Shown in pieces: positions 60,227-64,000 of a DNA stretch of 64,000 nt. Both the position numbers and the translations under genes were made by a program. Numbering within the stretch: position 1 is the stretch's first letter; each line of letters starts with the position of its first letter. Below the pieces are notes generated by a model that was given only the letters and a program-made list of their open reading frames with translations, did no database searches and was not told where the DNA came from. The stretch comes from Charina bottae (Eukaryota; Chordata; Lepidosauria; Squamata; Charinaidae), in contig JALMGJ010000018.1 in assembly GCA_023362775.1 (NCBI GenBank), positions 21,805,105 through 21,869,104 of the forward strand. The letters are read 5' to 3'.

Positions 60227-60590
60227 GCGATGCAGTCCTGGGCTTGGCCTCCCGCTCGCTGGTTCCGGCAGGGTGCTCCTCTTTCAACATGTCTTCCTGG
60301 GAACGGCTTGTCCTTGGGGTTTGCTGGCAGCCGCTGCTGCTGGGATCCGTTTCAGTGCACAGCCCTCAGAAGAGTAGCAATCATGGGACTCCTGCACTTC
60401 TTTTGGGAGATTGGAAACCCGGGACCTTCCTCAGCAAGACCCAAATCCTGGAATTACTGTTAGAGCCTCATGACAGAAGTACGGAGCCTTCTACTCTCCT
60501 GCGGGACACGGATTCTTCTTGATGTGGGACTAGAAGAACCTTTGAAGTGCCCTGACTGTTATTAATAAAGCTGTTTGTATGGGTTGGGGA
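60227..60590 (+). other. GDPD2: GDPD2 3' untranslated region with poly(A) signal
   Basis: After the stop codon at 60224-60226 the sequence has no recognisable repeat. AATAAA at 60564-60569 is followed by a TGTTTGTATGGGTTG G/T-rich tract, so cleavage is expected near 60585. Confidence 0.75.
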
Positions 60591-63500
60591 AATCCAGAGC
60601 TGCAGTAAGCACTTATTCCTCTCCCACGGGGGCCGAAACGAAGGGTGGGCACACCCTTTCAATGCACAGCTGCCTCTGTCTCCCACCTATCCAGCAGCTT
60701 CCTGCCACAGCCTGTATTCTGGCAGTCTAGCATGGTTAAAAGGCTCCAGGGTGGAGAAGGCTAACCTCAGCTGGCGTAACGCTGGACGTGAGCCAGTGAT
60801 CTTGGCTCCAATGGCTGTGCTCATTCCTGCGTGGAAGTGTACCGGATTATGGGTTCAGCCCCCCGATGATCTTTCTGATAACAACATTCAACCGCAGAGC
60901 ATGCAAAACAACACCCACCAGGCAAGGGCCACAGACTGCCCCCGTTGTCTTTAGGAACAAAATGCTACTCTCTCGGTGTGCGCTAATAATTCACTTAAAA
61001 AAAAAACATGGCCTCTTCTGCTCAGGCTGTGATGATGTAACAGGAAGTGAAATCACACCGATTGAAACACGTACTGGGGTCAAAAGGATGCTGAGCAGGC
61101 AACTGATGCGGGGCGATGCTTTGCAGAAATGCTTGTGAAAACTAGAGTTGGCGAGCTCTATCGTGCCAGGTGCTCTTATTCTGAGAAAGAATGCTCCTGG
61201 TTTAAGAAATACTTAGCAGTACTGTATTCAAATGGTGTCAATCAATCAATTAACTCATGAGTCAGAGAGAAAGTTTATTCAGGTAGTAGTCTTAATTAGA
61301 AAAATCAAGGCCCTGAAAATGAAGAGGAAGCGCAATCGGAAGTATACTGCTTATAGAGATAAAGTGTATATACTGAAGGTATACTAGTATACTGTGGAAA
61401 CCTGCTAATGGGAAAATCCACCTGTACTTTTAGGAGGTCTTCAGACTCGAGTGGGCCTGTTGACAAAAGTGCCTTCTGCTCTGAAAAGCTCCCTATGCGG
61501 CTGATGCAGCTGAGAGCGCACAAAGCAAGCTCCAAGAGCTATGTGGGAACCAAGCAGAAAAGCAGCTTCGGGTGGTGCACCTCAACACAGTGGCCAAGGT
61601 TACACGTCACACTGAGCCATGAACCATCACTGCAAACACACAAGCTGGGTTCACACCGCCCCCAAGCAGAAACAAAACCCACTGCGTTATGGCTTAGCTC
61701 TCCATTATCCTGAATGATGCCCAGGAACCCACAGAATAGCAAGGAAAATGCTAGAGCTCTGCTACCAACACTGAACTGCCGCCACAGTGGCCAGTATCTC
61801 CTAGGGCAGTTCTCGCTCTTGCTCTGTCCAAGGGGTCAGTCTCAACTATCTAATCTCTCCTGCACTGCCACCCTTGACCAGCAGGTGACGCTCTATCTCC
61901 GGTTCCTCAGGACAATCGATCTGCCCAGGAAAGTAATTCTGGGGATCCCCACTCTTCTGGAGCACAGCACTTTAGTTGCCTCTGAAATCAAACTCATGGA
62001 ATATATAAATATGCCTTAAATGACGGCAAGATGCTTGGCCTGACGATTATTCTTCTAAAACTTAAGTAGGTTCCCCACACCAAAATCATCTCCCAGATGA
62101 TTCTCCTAACTGAAAATGCTACCAACTGAATCCAGAACTTTCCTAATTGAAACAACATACCATCCTGTTGAGCTGAGGTCTCTTCCCCCAGAATAAACCA
62201 TTCCCCATTATCCCATCTTTCTGTGTTTGCCACAGAGGGAAACTTCAGAGAGAGAGAGAGAGAGAGAGAACAAGTATTTCCAAACAAATTTGAACTTGCA
62301 CCACCCTATTGGGAGGGGGGTACATTGGCTCCCAAATTAGCTTGCTTGCAAGTATGAGCACATGTGTGCATTTGCATGACTTAGGCTTGCTACAGAACCA
62401 CATGAGAAAGCTGGGCTCAGTAAGGGAAGGACAAGGGACATTAGAGCTCAAGGCTTTATCTGGAGCAAGCTGTCCAGGCTCTCGTCTGCTACTTGCAGCT
62501 GGCTGAGGCGTTGCTTCCTTGGAAGGGGGTGAGCCGAAGCAGCAGCTTCTACCTTGGTTGCTTGTGGTGTGAAGAAGGTGGCTGCCTTGGCAGAGGCAGG
62601 CAAAGCTGCTCCCAAGCCTGCTGGTGGGAGGAGGAGAATGGAATGTGCTGGCCTCTCGGTGCTGGAATGCCGCCTGCCAAGGAGTCCTCCCTCCAGAGCA
62701 GGCTGGGCGAGCGCTCTGCAGAACAGAAGAGGGGAGGCCCCGATGGTGGCGCCTGCCCGCATTACCAATACGACGCTAGCGACCAGAGGAAGCACGCCCC
62801 TGGCACAGATGATCCCCACTGCCAAAACAATTAAGATGTGAGAAGAGCTTTTTGGCCCCCCAAATGTGGTTCTCTCCCCTTCCATCCAAGGTATGGAACT
62901 GCCGCTTCCAGTAAAGGGCCGGCCTGTCAACAGGGTGATCCAGCACCTTAGTAATCCCCCGCTTCCGAAAGGAGGGATTTCTTCTGTCCAAACGTACATT
63001 CTGCCACACTGCAAGTGGCTATGCTGTGTCTTTCTCCTTGCACCTCGCCCTCCTCAAGCCGGACCAGAGAGGTTACTCTGCCTTTTCCAGCTGCACTCAG
63101 AGGCAAGGTTTATCAGACCCGGCCTTCTTCCCGAGGAACAGGTATGCCAACCCCTATAAGGCAGGCAAGCCGAGAATGGGATTGGCCCCAGCAAGAATGC
63201 ATCTGGTTATTGCGACAGATAGATGAGACTGTCTCCTCACGGGGACACCTGGTTGGCCATTATGAGACACCAGAAAAACGTGTTCCTGAAAGTTACCACC
63301 TATGACCCCCCCAAGACCAGCGTTACTGCTTCATATTGCAGGTGCCCTCTGTGGATGCTCACACTTACGTTCCATTAAGGCTTTGACCTGGATGCAATCA
63401 AGACACAATGCCATACAGTCTGCTATTTGCTGCCCCACTCAGTGATGTTCTAGCAGAAACCAGGAGGTATTGACTTGCATGCTAGATCCCTACCAGAATT

Positions 63501-63659
63501 TATTTCCCATTACCCGGCATTTAGATTTAAACACACACACACAATCCCTAAATGTTAAGTTTATGACCTCCAGCACAACCTGCTTTCCAAAGAGGTCTGT
63601 TCCCTCCCACTGCCGAAACTTTTCTTGCAAACTTTGAAATGGAAAGTACAAGAACTGTT
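60591..63659. other. Intergenic region between GDPD2 and a probable convergent gene
   Basis: No exon could be recognised. The stretch 62448-63014 is open for 188 codons on the minus strand and GC-rich, and overlaps open frames on the plus strand. It resembles no protein I know. A (GA)n tract lies at 62246-62269. Confidence 0.4.
62246..62269. repeat. (GA)n microsatellite
   Basis: About 12 GA units run without interruption. Confidence 0.9.
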
Positions 63660-64000
63660 CCAACACAGATGATTATAAAGGTTTATTTGTCACATTTTGC
63701 CCTCCAGCAAATCCACAAAAACTCAGGGGGAGGGGGGCTGGTGCAAAGGAGAGACACTAGAACGCCTGGACAGGGATTCTGCTGCTCCAGGGAACAGAGT
63801 GTTCATTCAGGGGGAAGCCAGGTCCTCAGGCACAACGGCTCTTCAACAGCGCCCCTCTGAACCCCCAACCACCCCCCCAGGGACGGGCAGGAGAACTCAA
63901 ATACAGCGTGGCCTCCGCCACGGCAGGTGCACCCACCCTCATCCCTCTGCCCTGGAAAGAGGCCAGCCTGAAGATTTCTCCTCAGGCTGGCACAGACGAG
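63660..64000 (-). other. Probable 3' untranslated region of a minus-strand gene beyond the window
   Basis: The minus strand carries AATAAA (plus positions 63682-63687) followed by a CCTTTATAATCATCTGTG stretch. The upstream 300 bases are repeat-free and of mixed composition, with no long frame, as in a vertebrate 3' untranslated region. No coding exon lies within the window, so the gene is not identified. In human GDPD2 is flanked by KIF4A and DLG3, but the strand here does not simply match either. Confidence 0.35.

Noticed and set aside
62448..63014. 188-codon minus-strand open frame with a hydrophobic stretch
   Set aside because: No protein family was recognised. Plus-strand frames overlap it, and there is no clear splice or poly(A) context for an exon here.

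Overview
This is a vertebrate nuclear genome window, and its repeats point to a squamate reptile (lizard or snake; I cannot narrow it further). The evidence is a Sauria SINE (35655-35985, minus) with its Bov-B-type tail, several tRNA-derived SINEs, L2-like and CR1-like LINE fragments, a TA-flanked MITE and palindromic hAT MITEs. There is no operon-type organisation. Most long open frames are artefacts of GC-rich islands or of an in-frame tandem repeat.

The only complete protein gene I can support is GDPD2 (GDE3, a glycerophosphodiester phosphodiesterase) on the plus strand. It has 15 coding exons between 51035 and 60226, encodes 536 residues, and has a poly(A) signal at 60564. A strong splice acceptor at 51000-51001, just before the start codon, implies a non-coding first exon. 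The CpG island at about 48.15-49.15 kb is the natural promoter candidate. At the right edge (about 63.66-64.0 kb) a minus-strand poly(A) signal suggests the 3' end of a convergent neighbour. A second, stronger CpG island lies at 2.69-3.85 kb, but no coding exon could be tied to it.

Layout: 1-7 kb, GC-rich flank, CpG island and a two-unit SINE. 7-20 kb, intergenic DNA with a MITE, a MER1-like hAT element and microsatellites, and no gene seen. 20-24.7 kb, a putative LTR, L2 and CR1 fragments and a hAT MITE. 27.4-30.3 kb, three tandem SINE arrays, two of them tail to tail. 33-35 kb, an LTR split by a hAT MITE, a tRNA-SINE, an L2 end and a Sauria SINE. 39.3-42.7 kb, a third LTR copy and a 14-unit SINE array. 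43.7-48.1 kb, a fold-back repeat, an L2 fragment and small repeats. 48.1-60.6 kb, CpG island and GDPD2, with a seven-unit SINE array in intron 7.

The most unusual feature is repeated tandem amplification of a 102-bp segment inside one tRNA-derived SINE family. At least six loci carry 2, 3, 10, 2, 14 and 7 units. Because 102 is divisible by 3, the arrays stay open on both strands and look like proteins with a 34-residue repeat. Each unit keeps a box-B-like promoter motif but drops the 5' tRNA head, and the unit junction falls on a short shared AAACCA motif. The other notable signal is a hAT element closely resembling the mammalian MER1 (Charlie3) family as I recall it, a candidate horizontal transfer.
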